64,000 nucleotides of DNA from Platynereis dumerilii (taxonomy: Eukaryota; Annelida; Polychaeta; Phyllodocida; Nereididae): NCBI GenBank assembly GCA_026936325.1, contig JAPTHN010000012.1, forward strand, positions 38,636,537-38,700,536. Reading direction: 5' to 3'. Under the pieces are notes generated by a model. The model did not search any database. It was not told where the DNA came from and saw only the letters and a program-made list of their open reading frames with translations. Both the position numbers and the translations under genes were made by a program. Positions 37,301 through 47,214 of this stretch are shown piece after piece. Every line of letters starts with the position of its first letter. Within the stretch, counting starts at the first letter, position 1.

Positions 37301-40300
37301 TAAGTTCGTTTCACATACATTTTATGAATAAAATCACAAAATTATCAAATAGGGTGAATTGATTGAATGTCAGGCAATACACAGGTTTGGAACCCCGAAT
37401 AGACATATAATATACAGTGTATTAGCTATTCATAATGCTATTGTTTATCAATTTGTTATTTTATTCCTGTACTGAGTTGAAGTTCTTGACAGAAGACCAT
37501 GGATGTTCTTCTACTCAAAAACCTATTATTATTCAATTTGATTGTAGTCAAACAGTATTATACAGTTCAAGCAATGTCAGATTATTAAGCGAACATTGTT
37601 GTTTGTTTCATAAAATCAAAATGAAGTGAAGTGTTTTCTCCTTACTCTCCCTAATTGATAGGACAAGAATATATCAGTACAAAAGCTCTGTCAAATATTT
37701 ACTCACATGCGTTTCATAATACTACCTGCTAATGCCCGGGGAATAGTTGAGCATGCAAATTTTTGCAATTCTTATGAAAAATTTCCACTTTATTTTGAAA
37801 TTATGCATGCATGAGTTTGTCACACCTTCTTTGCATTAAATGCAACAGTATATTTAAAAAAAAAGAATAAAAAAGGATTACTATGTGTTTTGAATGATGT
37901 TTTTTATCCTTGAAATTGGTTTTGCAAAGGCGGTGCTCATTTAAAAATGGGGTGTGACAAATCAGAAAGGGAAAAAATTCAATATCTCAAAAAGTTTCCA
38001 ACAGATTTTTTTGTTTTTTACATCTGCTTGTTCGTATCATCTTCAGCTACGCAACGGTGCCTATCATTATGCTGGGGCATTTTTTTAACCCCAAAATTGG
38101 TTCGGGCTCGCTGTGGCTCGTATAAGGTCTGTTATGGGATGAAGACATGCCCATCTTTTAAAAAAATATATGGGCAGCAGGGAGAATACTTGGGTCCATG
38201 TAATAACACAGTGGTCCCTGCGTTAAATAAGACCACCCCTTCTGCGGTCTTGAAGTGATCTCTTGTGGTGATGCAGTCTCTCATAGGGGTGCAAATTGCT
38301 CTAATAATACTACTTATAGAGCAAGAGGAAGGTAGTGACAAGAGGAAAGTTGGTCTTACAATTAGGCGTCTTATAACGCAGGTACCATTGTCTGTAAATA
38401 TTCAGTTATGACCAGATAACCCTCACTAAAAACGGAGCAGTTTGAGTCAGCAATATCAAGAAAATACACTGTTGCTCATAAATATGGAATACTTCAACAT
38501 TCTCCATTGAAATTGACAACTTTAGCAACTTCTGTCCGAGCACTTGATAGTCTGATTCAATGGCAGTGGCGAAACTGGGGGCTCTCGAGTGGGGGGCACT
38601 TGGGGGGCACGCGATCCTCTGGGGGGGGCACCCTCCATACTAACAGTATATTTTAGCCAGAGTTGGAAAGTTCATATGGGGGGGCACCTGGGGGGCACAG
38701 GTCCAATATGGGGGGCACATGCCCCCCCGTGCCCCTCCCCCCAAATGGACGTCACTGTTCAATGGTACCTACTTCCAATGAATGCTAAAGGGAAGAACAT
38801 GCTGTCATTTAAAATGCATGTTGCAGCGTTAAACCAGTAAAAGTTACAGCACAACGAAATACAGGTATGGAAAATCCGGGTTTTTTTAGGGTGAGGTGCA
38901 TTAAACCAAAAATTTTAACTTCTTGCAAAAAATGTAGTTGAGGCTTTCAAAGAATGATTAGAGAAGATGTCTTGACCTTTACAACGGACCTTGCGTACAT
39001 TCACACTCTGAAATTTACATTTATTTGACTTTTTTTTCCCAAAAAAGCATACCACATTTATGAGCAGGAGTGTAGATATTCTTGCTGAATTCCTCACCTT
39101 CTTCTCTGTCATGGTGAATGACGATCTGTCCGGATGTCCCGTCCAGAGTGCAGTTCATGTGAACGGGAGGCATAGAGCCCTGTGGTCCATCCAAGTCAAT
39201 GGGGAAAATGCCACTCTGACGGAGACCTGCATTGTACAACTGGGAGCAGGACCGAGGGACTCCATTGACAGGGTTGGATAGTTGAACTAACAGCACTAAA
39301 ACAAAATAACCGCACATAATAAAGTACTACCAATCTGATGAAGACAATGCCCGGAGACCGGCATTTTACAACAGGGTGCACAACTCAGGAATCCCAGTGA
39401 CAACATTGAATATTTGACCAAGCAACACTGAGAAAATGGGGCTGATTCCAAGCGAGCTATATATGTATGATGGGAGGTGCATTCTTGTCACAGGATGAAA
39501 CATCTGTTCAACATGGATTGTACACAAAATAAACTTGACAACCCTGGAGATGAAAGAAACAAGAAAAAAGTGCAAAATTCACTCTACAACATTAGGACAA
39601 AGTTGGTTTTCTTTTGCATAGAACATTTTTCCCCCCAAAACCCGATGCATTAATGTCAATGCAGCAGTAGATATTTCCAAAGGTCCTGATTGTAATGGTA
39701 TGTAGGAAAAGCTTAAAACTCGATCACGGGTTTTCGTACGTGAGCTTTATTTTAAGGGAAGAAAGAAGCAAGTATAATATTAAGATAGTATTTTTCAAGC
39801 ACAAAAAAAGAAAACCAAAATCACATCATCTATTAACTCACCAAGATAAAGTGATTCCTTCCTTGTGAACATCATCATAGGCACAGAGTCTTGAGAGAAA
39901 TGCAAAATGTATGTCCCTGAAAATCACTTGTATACCACATTTTGAGTGATTGAATTTCACGGATATATGACATTTGAGGAATGCTTGACAGAATCTGTTA
40001 TGTACAAAAGTAGGCCCTACCAGAGAGTCATAAAACTAATATATCATTTGTTCCAAACGTATGGTGCCAGTGATTCGATACAGACAATGCATTATTAAAA
40101 AGCATTATGTCCTCATATGACAGTTTGCATGACATAATAAATTATCATTTACTTTATTTGAGCATAAGCAAGCAGACAACTTCATTATAGGCAGTCATGT
40201 GGCACATTTTACTATTTGGCTTAGCCACTGAGGCAAATTCAAGAAATTATCCTGAGGAAAAATATTTCATTGTCTTCCAATTTGCATAAAATTTGACCTT

Positions 40301-41140
40301 GTAGAAGTCTTATTGTATCATTGGCCTATATTTTTGTTTGCCCTATTTCACAAATTGTCGTACACCACTCATATTGGGGAATCATCGTCAGTTCCAGTAA
40401 TTGCTGTTTCAACTAAACACAAATGAATTGTCAAAAAAAATGAACATTTAAGGATGTCTGTGGCAGAAATTTAATGACAAAACACTGATTCAACACATCA
40501 AATGACATATATGTGAAAACAGCCCCGGGGTTAGGTGTAAAATTGGGGGTAACCATTAATATTAGGTTTATTGACAGGGTTAGATTTTCAGTTAAAGTAG
40601 ACTTTCTGCCACTGATATCCTCACAGGTCAATTTTCTCTTACATTTCATGCATGATATCTTGCATGATGTCTTGTATGAGCTTCATTTGTTAGAAGAAGA
40701 GAGCATATTAAGAAAATATTTTTAAGGACAAAGGAAAACCAAATGAAATCACATCATCCATTAACTCACCAAGATATCGTGTTTCCTTCCTCCTGGACAA
40801 CATTATACGAGTCTCAAAAGAGCTAGATGCAAAATGTATGTCCCTCAAAAACACTTGTATGCCACATTCTTAGAGATTGAATTTCACGGATATATGATAT
40901 ATGAGGAATGCTTGACAGATTATGTTAATAAAATAATTAGGCCATGTAATGTTGGTTTTTGTTTCATACAAAAGGGTTCTTGGCATAGAAAAGTGGTTTT
41001 GCCAAAAAACCTAACGTATTCATGTCAATACGGCTGTTATTTCAAGGAAGTATTTCTAAAGCAAAAAGAAAACTAATACAAATCGAACCAGCTATTCACT
41101 CACCAATACATAGTGTTTCCTTCCTCTTGAACATCATCAT
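28321..41140 (-). CDS. copy 2: secreted CNTNAP-type fibrinogen-like/PAN-like protein
   Basis: One of three first exons (41140-41104, 40803-40770 or 39878-39842) joins 39295-39098, 34767-34552, 30707-30558 and 28586-28321 (stop TGA). Joins are inferred from GT-AG sites, all in phase 1; the product is 287-288 residues. All three first exons give a basic start and complete the same signal peptide core, VLLVQLSNPVNG. The mature part starts near VPRSCSQLYNAGLRQSG and continues through IDLDGPQG, MTYDQVRQFVTSAKSC, NDNGWKNYFGNDK, ITEKVNFPMTQIMAGDT and LYGKLGPLLC. These follow the CNTNAP fibrinogen-like module, without its cysteine-rich spacer. The last exon has CSRFAVSENECLCEM and six cysteines, PAN-like. 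The introns hold a LINE, several MITEs and a large palindrome. The frame is intact. Function unknown. Confidence 0.85.
29754..30090. mobile_element. hAT-type MITE in the last intron of copy 2
   Basis: The 337-bp element begins TAGGGTGTAGTGAAAAAAG and ends with the near-inverse. The inverted ends run about 50 bp to a C-run or G-run. The eight bases ctgtacgc flank it (29746-29753 and 30091-30098). No coding capacity. Confidence 0.85.
30708..32783. other. intron of copy 2, left of the LINE
   Basis: No gene is supported. The 79-codon frame at 31669..31908 matches nothing I recognise. A degenerate tRNA-like SINE head is visible on the minus strand at about 32270-32345. A hairpin with ATTGTAAAAAATACCACC on one arm is at 32618-32672. 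Confidence 0.5.
32784..33725 (+). CDS. LINE reverse transcriptase C-terminal fragment
   Basis: The open frame reads the end of a reverse transcriptase: LFIIFVNDI, then LLFADDTNLLF with the catalytic aspartates, then NKLSLNVEKTHYVIF, then FLGIQIDENLSW. The LINE C-terminus follows with LPHLTYCITVWGN, RLETLQKKAIRL and FNQKISKAWNKIP. The finger part, endonuclease and ORF1 are absent. The frame stays open for about 310 codons. The reported start at 32745 is upstream of the family match and is not a real initiation site. Mobile-element gene. Confidence 0.88.
   Translation, partial: LFIIFVNDIIKVCENCVCLLFADDTNLLFSDVSLQTLEGKVNETLTKITDWFNVNKLSLNVEKTHYVIFHLPKMKLASNNLVIKINNKPLSRETSSKFLGIQIDENLSWLKHIDVLSSKVLKVIGILYRLKNKLPSKLLRTIYHSLILPHLTYCITVWGNCGSRARTRLETLQKKAIRLASKVKYNSHCGPLFKKYDLLSLADLFNLNCCKMYINHQRKILPRYFNDQLNLVSDIHSHATRQQNNAHIPNVKLQIQSQNFNQKISKAWNKIPTSLRPSSNISAKSSVKALKRYYVSLYPTSCSVINCFICNRH
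32784..34096 (+). mobile_element. 5'-truncated Jockey/CR1-like LINE in an intron of copy 2
   Basis: The plus-strand match begins inside the reverse transcriptase at about 32784 and ends in a CTAC tandem tail (34072-34096), with a run-up of TTGAAAATAAAATCTAC. The insertion is antisense to the host gene. Confidence 0.85.
34157..34315. repeat. palindromic repeat, about 70-bp arms
   Basis: Nested inverted words pair across a centre near 34235. CAATATCACTCGCTGTTGTG pairs with CACAACAGCTTGTGATATTG, and AAACAAAACAACC pairs with GGTTGTTTTGTT outside it. It could fold as a hairpin. It follows the LINE tail closely and may be an unrelated foldback element. Confidence 0.7.
35283..36102. mobile_element. 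piggyBac-like non-autonomous element
   Basis: The 820-bp element is flanked by TTAA on both sides (35279-35282 and 36103-36106). It begins GATGACTCAAGCATGGT and ends in the near-inverse ACCACGCTTGAGTCACC. TTAA flanks are the piggyBac target. No transposase is present. Confidence 0.6.
35950..36296. repeat. large near-perfect palindrome
   Basis: The arms are about 153 bp each (35950-36102 and 36143-36296) with a spacer of about 40 bp and only a few mismatches. The left arm is the right end of the TTAA-flanked element. The right arm is the same end in the opposite orientation, with the two family ends facing each other. Confidence 0.85.
36662..38113. mobile_element. DNA transposon with about 150-bp inverted ends
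   Basis: The left end CAGTGAGCCCGAACCAAAT is the inverse of the right end ATTGGTTCGGGCTCGCTG. Pairing continues through CAGCATAACGATAGGCACC and the TACATCTGCTTGTTCGT region for about 150 bp. The CAGTG ends look like hAT, but I do not see a clean 8-bp target duplication. Only short open frames lie inside. Confidence 0.7.
38467..39072. mobile_element. Tc1/mariner-type MITE, family A, copy 2, split by a hAT MITE
   Basis: It starts CACTGTTGCTCATAAATATG after a TA and ends GAGCAGGAGTG before a TA. Without the 194-bp insert at 38564-38757 and its duplicated target, its length is about 404 bp, as in copy 1. It ends 26 bases from the intact exon 2 of the copy 2 gene. Confidence 0.85.
38564..38757. 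mobile_element. hAT MITE nested in the family A MITE
   Basis: The 194-bp insert begins CAGTGGCGAAACTGGGGG and ends GACGTCACTG. The eight bases ttcaatgg are present on both sides (38556-38563 and 38758-38765). The interior is rich in GGGGGGCAC units. Confidence 0.88.
39331..39427 (-). pseudogene. decayed second copy of exon 2 in the copy 2 gene
   Basis: After a TTCTCAG acceptor the minus strand codes VLLGQIFNVVTGIPELCTLL, clearly the exon 2 start of this family, and then meets a stop where the intact exon has SQLY. The match continues out of frame to about 39331. No donor is present. Its position, just upstream of the intact exon 2, matches the relic in copy 3. Confidence 0.8.
39842..39878 (-). 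other. candidate first exon of copy 2, proximal
   Basis: The exon runs ATGATGATG, then codes FTRKESLYL, and ends in CTTG before the donor GTGAGT. It joins exon 2 in phase 1 and gives a basic start followed by VLLVQLSNPVNG, a good signal peptide. Confidence 0.7.
40770..40803 (-). other. candidate first exon of copy 2, middle
   Basis: It codes MLSRRKETRYL and ends CTTG before GTGAGT. The phase and the resulting signal peptide match the other two candidates. Confidence 0.7.
41104..41140 (-). other. candidate first exon of copy 2, distal
   Basis: It runs ATGATGATG, then codes FKRKETLCI, and ends ATTG before GTGAGT. A TATATATAATA word lies on the far side near 41454-41463, about 310 bases upstream of the start on the minus strand. 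That could be part of a promoter, but the distance makes this weak. Confidence 0.7.
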
Positions 41141-41499
41141 TGACAGTGTCGGATAGGGAAGCAAAATTTTATGTTCCTCAAAATCACTTGTAAGCCACAT
41201 TCTGAGTGATTGAATTTCACGGATATATGACATTTCAGGATTGCTTGACAGAATCTGTTATCTACCAATGTAGGCCCTACTAGAGAGCTATAAAACTAAT
41301 CTGTCAATTGTTCCTAGGGCGTTGTGCATATGATTCGTAAAACACGATGCATTATTAAAAAGTATAATGTCCTTATATGACAGTTTACATGACATAACAA
41401 ATTATCGTTTTCGTTATTTGAGCATAAGGAAGCATGTGACTTCAAATGAAGTATATATAATACTGCTTTGTTAACAGTCATGTGGCACATTTTGCTACC

Positions 41500-42167
41500 A
41501 TGAGTGCATTAAGGGGAGACCATTTAATATCCAAGGGGGGATGAAGTTTTTTTTTTAAATAAATAATTTCTTGCTCATTTTTGGTGAAATAAAGAACCCT
41601 TTTTGAGCGGTAGCCCTAATGAAATAAATGATTTCTCCTGTATTTCTTAACAAGGTATTGCTTTATTTTGGAATGACTTTTCGGGGTTTAAAATAAATGA
41701 TTGCTGCCGCGGCTAGTGTGAAATATATTATTTCCCGCCAAGGAAAACTTCCCATTGATTGGTTGCCCCCTTACGTACTTGGCTTTGCCACTGAAGTAAT
41801 TGTTCTTTGGATAATTATTATATATTACACATTGTCTTGTTTAATGCGGCAGCACTTAATAAAACCAATACAGATAGCAGTTTTACTCTTAAAACACAAT
41901 CATTTCTATGAAAATGAGAAGCAGGCTTAAGCTAAGTAAGATCTAATTAAATTTTAATGCAGCTTGCTTTTAATTAGGCAGAGGATCATATCATCCTCAT
42001 TCATCATTTCAATCTCCACTGCTGTTTCATTTCTGTGAAAATCATATTTTCAGTAATTACTTTTTAAGGCACGTATCCTATAAGGACCAGGTTGTTTCAA
42101 AGGCTTTTTTCCCAAATTCGCACTACAATGATAAGCAGTGCCGACATTTTTTAATAGCAATTATTTT
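41500..42167. other. spacer upstream of copy 2, no gene seen
   Basis: Nothing coding is supported. The 77-codon frame at 41697..41930 has a hydrophobic middle but no recognisable domain. Confidence 0.5.
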
Positions 42168-42404
42168 TGGTTAAATGCACCTCACCCTGAAAAACCCCCA
42201 AATTTCCATATTTTGTGCTGTTGTAACTTTTCATGGGGTTAACGCTGCAGCATGCGTTTTAAACTACAGCATGTTCTTCCCTTTAGCAGTCATTGGAAGT
42301 AGTGACCATTGAATCAGACCATCATGTGGTCCAGCAGAAGTTGCTGAAGTTGTCAATTTCAATGGAGAATGTTGAAGTGTTCCATATTTATGAGCAATGG
42401 TGTA
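42168..42404. mobile_element. Tc1/mariner-type MITE, family A, copy 3, inverted and truncated
   Basis: It ends CATATTTATGAGCAATGGTG before a TA. It reads the family A sequence backwards to about 42168, where the match stops, leaving out the other terminus. Confidence 0.8.
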
Positions 42405-42769
42405 TCTATCTGCTCCAAGTGAAACTTGGAATTCTGGGAAAACGTAACACCAACATCAGGAAATGCAGTTCTCTTTAACTTGTTGAAACCATGGACAGAC
42501 ATCGCTTTTAATTCATGCAAAAATGATAAGAGTTTTTAATTAAATCTAAATGAAGTAGGTTTAATAAAACAAAGATAAAAAGATGCATCAATCATTCAAG
42601 TATCTCGATGGCTGCCAAATTAAGTAAATAATTAATATTAAGTAAATAATTAATATAATATTATCATTCTTGTCAGTTCCTTATCCGTATTCTTTAAAAC
42701 ATGCAGTGTGGATGGATTATTGGGGGATTGCAATTTAAACACTTGGTCTATATTTATCTCTGAATATTA

Positions 42770-42957
42770 CACTCTAAAAAAATTCAGACAAAATTAGTTT
42801 TTTAGATTCAAAATGGTTTTTTGAAAAACCGAATTTCCATGCAAAACCAACATGGATTTTAAAAAAAATCCATGTTGGTTTTTTGCATTGAAATTTGGTT
42901 TTTCAAAAAACCATTTTGAATCTAAAAAAAGAATTTTGTCCCGACATTTTTTAGAGT
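42770..42957. mobile_element. foldback element, family B, copy 1
   Basis: This is a 188-bp near-perfect palindrome. It begins CACTCTAAAAAAATTCAG and ends CATTTTTTAGAGT. Its two arms carry AGATTCAAAATGGTTTTTTG and the inverse. Copies are at 60973-61190 and 61656-61844. Confidence 0.88.
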
Positions 42958-43077
42958 TTATACTGTTTGGGACTTGACTTCATTGGGCTGCTATACACCG
43001 GATGAATCCAGTAGCTCTCCCTCATTTTTTATGAAGGGAGCTTCACAATATTGTTCTAGTCCACTGTCCAACAATAT

Positions 43078-43212
43078 GATGACATGATGAGAAGGCTGGG
43101 AATTTAATGTCCCATGGACTCAGACTTAATTTAGTTCTGGCGTGCGGATTAAAAGCCTAGCCCTTTAGAGCCAGTGGTTGCACTAACAAGCGCTCTAACC
43201 GTCGGACAACTG
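43078..43212 (-). mobile_element. tRNA-derived SINE, family S1, short third copy
   Basis: TTTAATGTCCCATGGACTC and the following tRNA-like part match the S1 copies, with an internal deletion and a diverged head. Confidence 0.6.
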
Positions 43213-43274
43213 ATATGAGGAGTACTTACCAGTTAAACCATTCATTCCCTAATTGATAATCACCTTTAGACATA

Positions 43275-43669
43275 CACCATTGCTCATAAATATGGAATAC
43301 TTCTTCATTCTCCATTGAAATGGACAACTTTAGCAACTTCTGCTGGAGCACATGATGTTCTGATTCAACAGCAATTACTTCCAATGACCGCTAAAGGGAA
43401 GAACATGCTGTCATTTAAAAAGCATGCTGCAGCGCTAACCCCAGGAAAAGTTACAGCAGCATGAAATATGGAAATTCAGGGGTTTTTTTTAGGGTAAAGC
43501 GCATTCAACCAAAAATTAAAAATTCTTGCAAAAAATTTAGTTGAGGCTTTCAAAGAGTGAGAAGATGACTTGACCTTTACAATGGACCTTTATTTCATTC
43601 AGACTCTGAAATGTACTTTTATTTGACACTTTTTTCCCAAAAAGTATTCCATATTTATGAGCAGGAGTG
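43275..43669. mobile_element. Tc1/mariner-type MITE, family A, copy 4
   Basis: The 395-bp copy starts CACCATTGCTCATAAATATG and ends GAGCAGGAGTG, with TA on both sides. Confidence 0.83.
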
Positions 43670-43761
43670 TACGTATCCCAGGATCAACATGTTTCGGTCA
43701 GAAAGTATTCCATATTTATGAGCTGGAGTGTACGTATCGCAGGATCAACATGTTTCTGTCA
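43641..43761. repeat. 60-bp tandem duplication over the MITE end
   Basis: The last 30 bases of the family A MITE plus 30 flanking bases, from AAAGTATTCC to GTTTCGGTCAG, are repeated once directly (43641-43701 and 43702-43761). Only a few bases differ, so the duplication followed the MITE insertion. Confidence 0.8.
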
Positions 43762-44480
43762 GATGCCTGAAGTATTTTTCTTTTCAACTGCTTTCATCCT
43801 TTCATTTCTTGAGAATCGGTGCTTTTTTTTCGTACTCATCTATTTCTCCTTCTTTTTTGTAGGTTGACCTTTCCCTTTCGATGTCAGAAACCAGATGTGC
43901 AGACTCGGTCCCTGTCTCACTCCGACAGGCCAGGATAGCAAAGGTGAATCGACAAGACCTCTTGCTGAATACACAATGAAGCTATTTATTCCACAAAATC
44001 ACTGAAATTTCCTGGTGTGCCTTCAAGTACTTTGCACAGACTCTCTTGTTTTTGTTGGTTACAAACAATAAAATAAAATTACCAAGATGATACACACACA
44101 CAATTAACTTGAGGAGGGTGTAGACTGCAAGGAATAACTTTAATTCAATGTTGTAATTTTTTCACGAAAGATCCCTATAGCCCTCCCCGCTCCACCAAGT
44201 AGGCCTAGTGTCTGGTGACTGTTCGGCCCCAAACCTTTTTTGTCAGAAACAAGATCAGCAGCTAGACAGACTCCCCAGGCAGTACCAGTGGTCTATCCAA
44301 TGGGTCAAGCCTTCAAAGCGGGATTGTCAGGAAGCCAAAGAATACACAATGGGACCTGTTAGTCTGCGGAATGTCCTGTTGAATTATATATGGCTTTTGT
44401 ACAAACTCTTTTCTTTTCGTATGGGTTTTAACATTTTATCTGTTCTTCTACAGTACAACCCAGTTCGACTGGAGACTTAT
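43762..44480. repeat. dispersed repeat family F, copy 1
   Basis: It shares with 61195-62160 the words GATGTCAGAAACCAGATGTG, GTCTGGTGACTG and GGTCTATCCAATGGGTCAAG. Partial relatives are at 46310-47130 and 48560-49160. No protein or repeat end is recognised. The copy is cut at its right by the element starting at 44481. Confidence 0.65.
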
Positions 44481-46117
44481 GGCCTAGTTCAAAAATAATG
44501 AAGCCAAAGTGTGACATGACCATCAAAATTTTAAAATGTTTATATCTACCAAATGATCACATAATATTGTAAAAAACATGTCTAAGTTCTAGAAACTCAA
44601 TTTACCATTTGGCTGTGGTTTGTGGAAATAACTGATAAAAGCCGAATATTACTAAATTTTATTTATTTTTATTTCCATGGTCGTGAAAGAAAAGTAGACA
44701 AAATGGTAACTTATCTTCAAATTAAATCGATATTTTTTGTTGGATGACAAAACTCATATACTCTAAAGTGTCCATGGCTGTTTTCATCAAAATTCACCAC
44801 ATATTTTATGAGAAAAACAGTATTTTTCGAAATTTTGTTGCATTATTACGTACATATTTTCTCCCCAGATGTACATATATTCCTCTAAAATGATATCACC
44901 TGTCCTGTGTTATGCGTCTGTATGTGGGCTTCGAATTGGTACCAAATAAGTGCCAGCAAAGTAAATACGAGCAGAGCAAATGATGATAGAAGCGTGTTTT
45001 TTAGCCTATTTTTCCAGACAAAAAGGCAATTTTGGGTAATGGCATGACACAAAAGTAAAAAAAGTGTTCTGGTTTTGACCCATATCGATTTTATATGCAT
45101 TATCAGTTATAACTGGATGAAGCAAAAGAGTAATTACAAAATTAAAGTGAAATTTGAATGTGTTATTGCATTTTTCAACAAATTGGCCCCAAATTTTGAG
45201 AATAGCTTTACAAAGAGCAAAATTTTGATAATTAAACATTGAAACATACTCAAACTACTAAAATATTGTGTTGAGTATCTGTACAAGTAATACTAGAATG
45301 ATTGCTTTACTCTTTACAAGAAAACCATGAAAATATGATCAATATTTTCCATAGTGTTACGCTTGCGACAAAGCCCCATTTAAGAAATCTTTGTATTTTA
45401 CAACTAGAAACCAGCTGCGGACCTGGATTACTTAATTGTTTCTCAAAACTACACAGATTTTGCAATATTACAAGCCAAACCAGATTTAAAACGGAGCTTT
45501 TATTGCTCTGTGGCGCTACAAAGTATTCTGGGCGTTACGCTTGCGACGGATTCACCTACCCTGCTATTCTTGGGAATTGTTTAGTGAAATAAAATTCCAC
45601 AACCATAAGAAGCTTCGAAATGGGTAAGAAGATATAAGACTAGGTCTCAGAGGCCAAAACATTCAACTGACACATGTCAAAGGGACACCAGAGCATCCCG
45701 AGCAGTTAGCGTCAAATTTGACTTAATTTTTGGAAGTCAACCTTTGAGTACAAATAGCTCAATAATGTCACCACAGGCAAATGAAAGTACTTGATTTTAT
45801 GGATTGATGAAGCCTGAGGATGTAGAGATTCCAAAAAGTGTTCGGAAATTGTCTTAGAATACGTACAAATTTGTAAAACTGAAAGAATTCAAGTGGTCAA
45901 AAATGTTATGTCACGTTTTTTTAGTGAAAAAATGCTTGTTTTTCAATGTAAGTGGGCTCTATCTCAATAACTATGAGCCAGAATGTCGTGAAATTTTCAG
46001 GAAATTTGCACAAGAATGTACATAATGTACCTTTTCGTTGTCACATACAGCCATTCTCATATTTTGAGACCCCTACAGACAATATGTTGCTTGGCTTCAT
46101 TATTTTTGAACTAGGCC
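44481..46117. mobile_element. DNA transposon with 27-bp inverted ends
   Basis: The left end GGCCTAGTTCAAAAATAATG is the exact inverse of the right end CATTATTTTTGAACTAGGCC, extending to GAAGCCAA. TTAT lies outside both ends (44477-44480 and 46118-46121). The TTAA-like 4-bp target hints at piggyBac, without proof. The internal frames, such as 45302..45592, match nothing I know. Confidence 0.75.
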
Positions 46118-46121
46118 TTAT

Positions 46122-47214
46122 GCCAATACTAGAATTTCCCTTCAGATATGGGAAAGTACAAAATTATGGGAAAGAAGACCCCCCAACCCCTTTCTTGTGG
46201 AAGACATGGAAGAGATTGGAAAGTTGAAGGAAATGGGAGGGGTTGCGTTAGGGGAGCTATGACGTTGTGAAAGTAGACGTGTATATTTTATTTAAAGGAG
46301 TAAAGGCATGTGAGTTGGTCATTTTTTCATGTTTTCTCTTACTTTTTCTTGGTATCTTTTGATGTCAGAAATTGGATTTGCAAACCTGGTCCCTGTCACT
46401 CTCTGATTTTCAATACATGATGGGACTTTGTCACATAGTGCAACAATGTGGCAGCACTGTACATGTTGTACATTACTTCCTGTTTGATCAAAACATTGGC
46501 TTGGAGAAGGCTCATGTTTCAGAAAAAGTCAATTCATATAAAATCCAATTGCTGTCAGCTATAGAAAACCACTTAGACTGTGTATTTAGTCACTGTGGAC
46601 AAAACCTATCAAACCTTGAAGCATCTGTGATATTTGACTAACAGCCTTCAAAGTTTTAATGTGAGTAGGCAAAAAATTTTATGTTGACATGGCCATAGGA
46701 GAATTTATATCTTACCTTTTCTTATGAATCCGTATCCTACAATTTGTCCTGTTAGCGATTCGAAATAATAGATATTCGATGCAATATAAATATAGTCCAT
46801 GAACAATTCCATGTGGATAAATGGATGCACAAATTAGAAGTTCTTTGGCAAAAATTCCCTGGCTCTGTGAGCCTCTATCCCATTTTCTTATGCTCTGACA
46901 ATGTTTAAAGGGGCCCTGTTACAAAATAGCAAGCTGGATTATATTGTTTAGCATTGCTTGGCATTGACTGATTGTTGTAATCATCTTCTTCGAACCTCAG
47001 GTCAGTGGAGTGCACCAATGGATCAGTGAATTCCATATGTGTGGTTGTGGGACCATGTTGTCAGTCTACGAAATGTCCTTTTTAATTATATGCCTTTTTT
47101 ATACAAATTCTCTTGTTTGCTCATGCTGCAGTATGTTTGTTGTTTGTTCCAGAAAAAGCCGAGGCATATCTAGCTGGGGCCTTTGATGCCAAAAAATATG
47201 TATACATAAAAATT
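46122..47214. repeat. dispersed repeat family F, copy 4, diverged
   Basis: Pieces matching family F are scattered here: TTTTGATGTCAGAAATTGG near 46360, GTCAGTGGAGTGCACCAATG near 47001, and GTCTACGAAATGTCC near 47065. Between them is sequence I cannot place. Confidence 0.45.

Larger units (their letters stand above)
39600..41500 (-). repeat. tandem block carrying three first exons of copy 2
   Basis: Three diverged direct units each contain an exon-1 candidate. Each has the same upstream sequence, with GATTGAATTTCACGGATATA at about 39953, 40878 and 41209. The first and third units also share a further 300 bp, including GCATTATTAAAAAG and CAGTCATGTGGCACATTTT. Spacing is about 930 bp and then 335 bp, so the middle unit is shortened. 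The upstream part of each unit would hold its promoter. Confidence 0.8.

Noticed and set aside
45302-45592. 96-codon open frame inside the 44481-46117 element
   Set aside because: I looked for transposase motifs and found none; length alone is not support.
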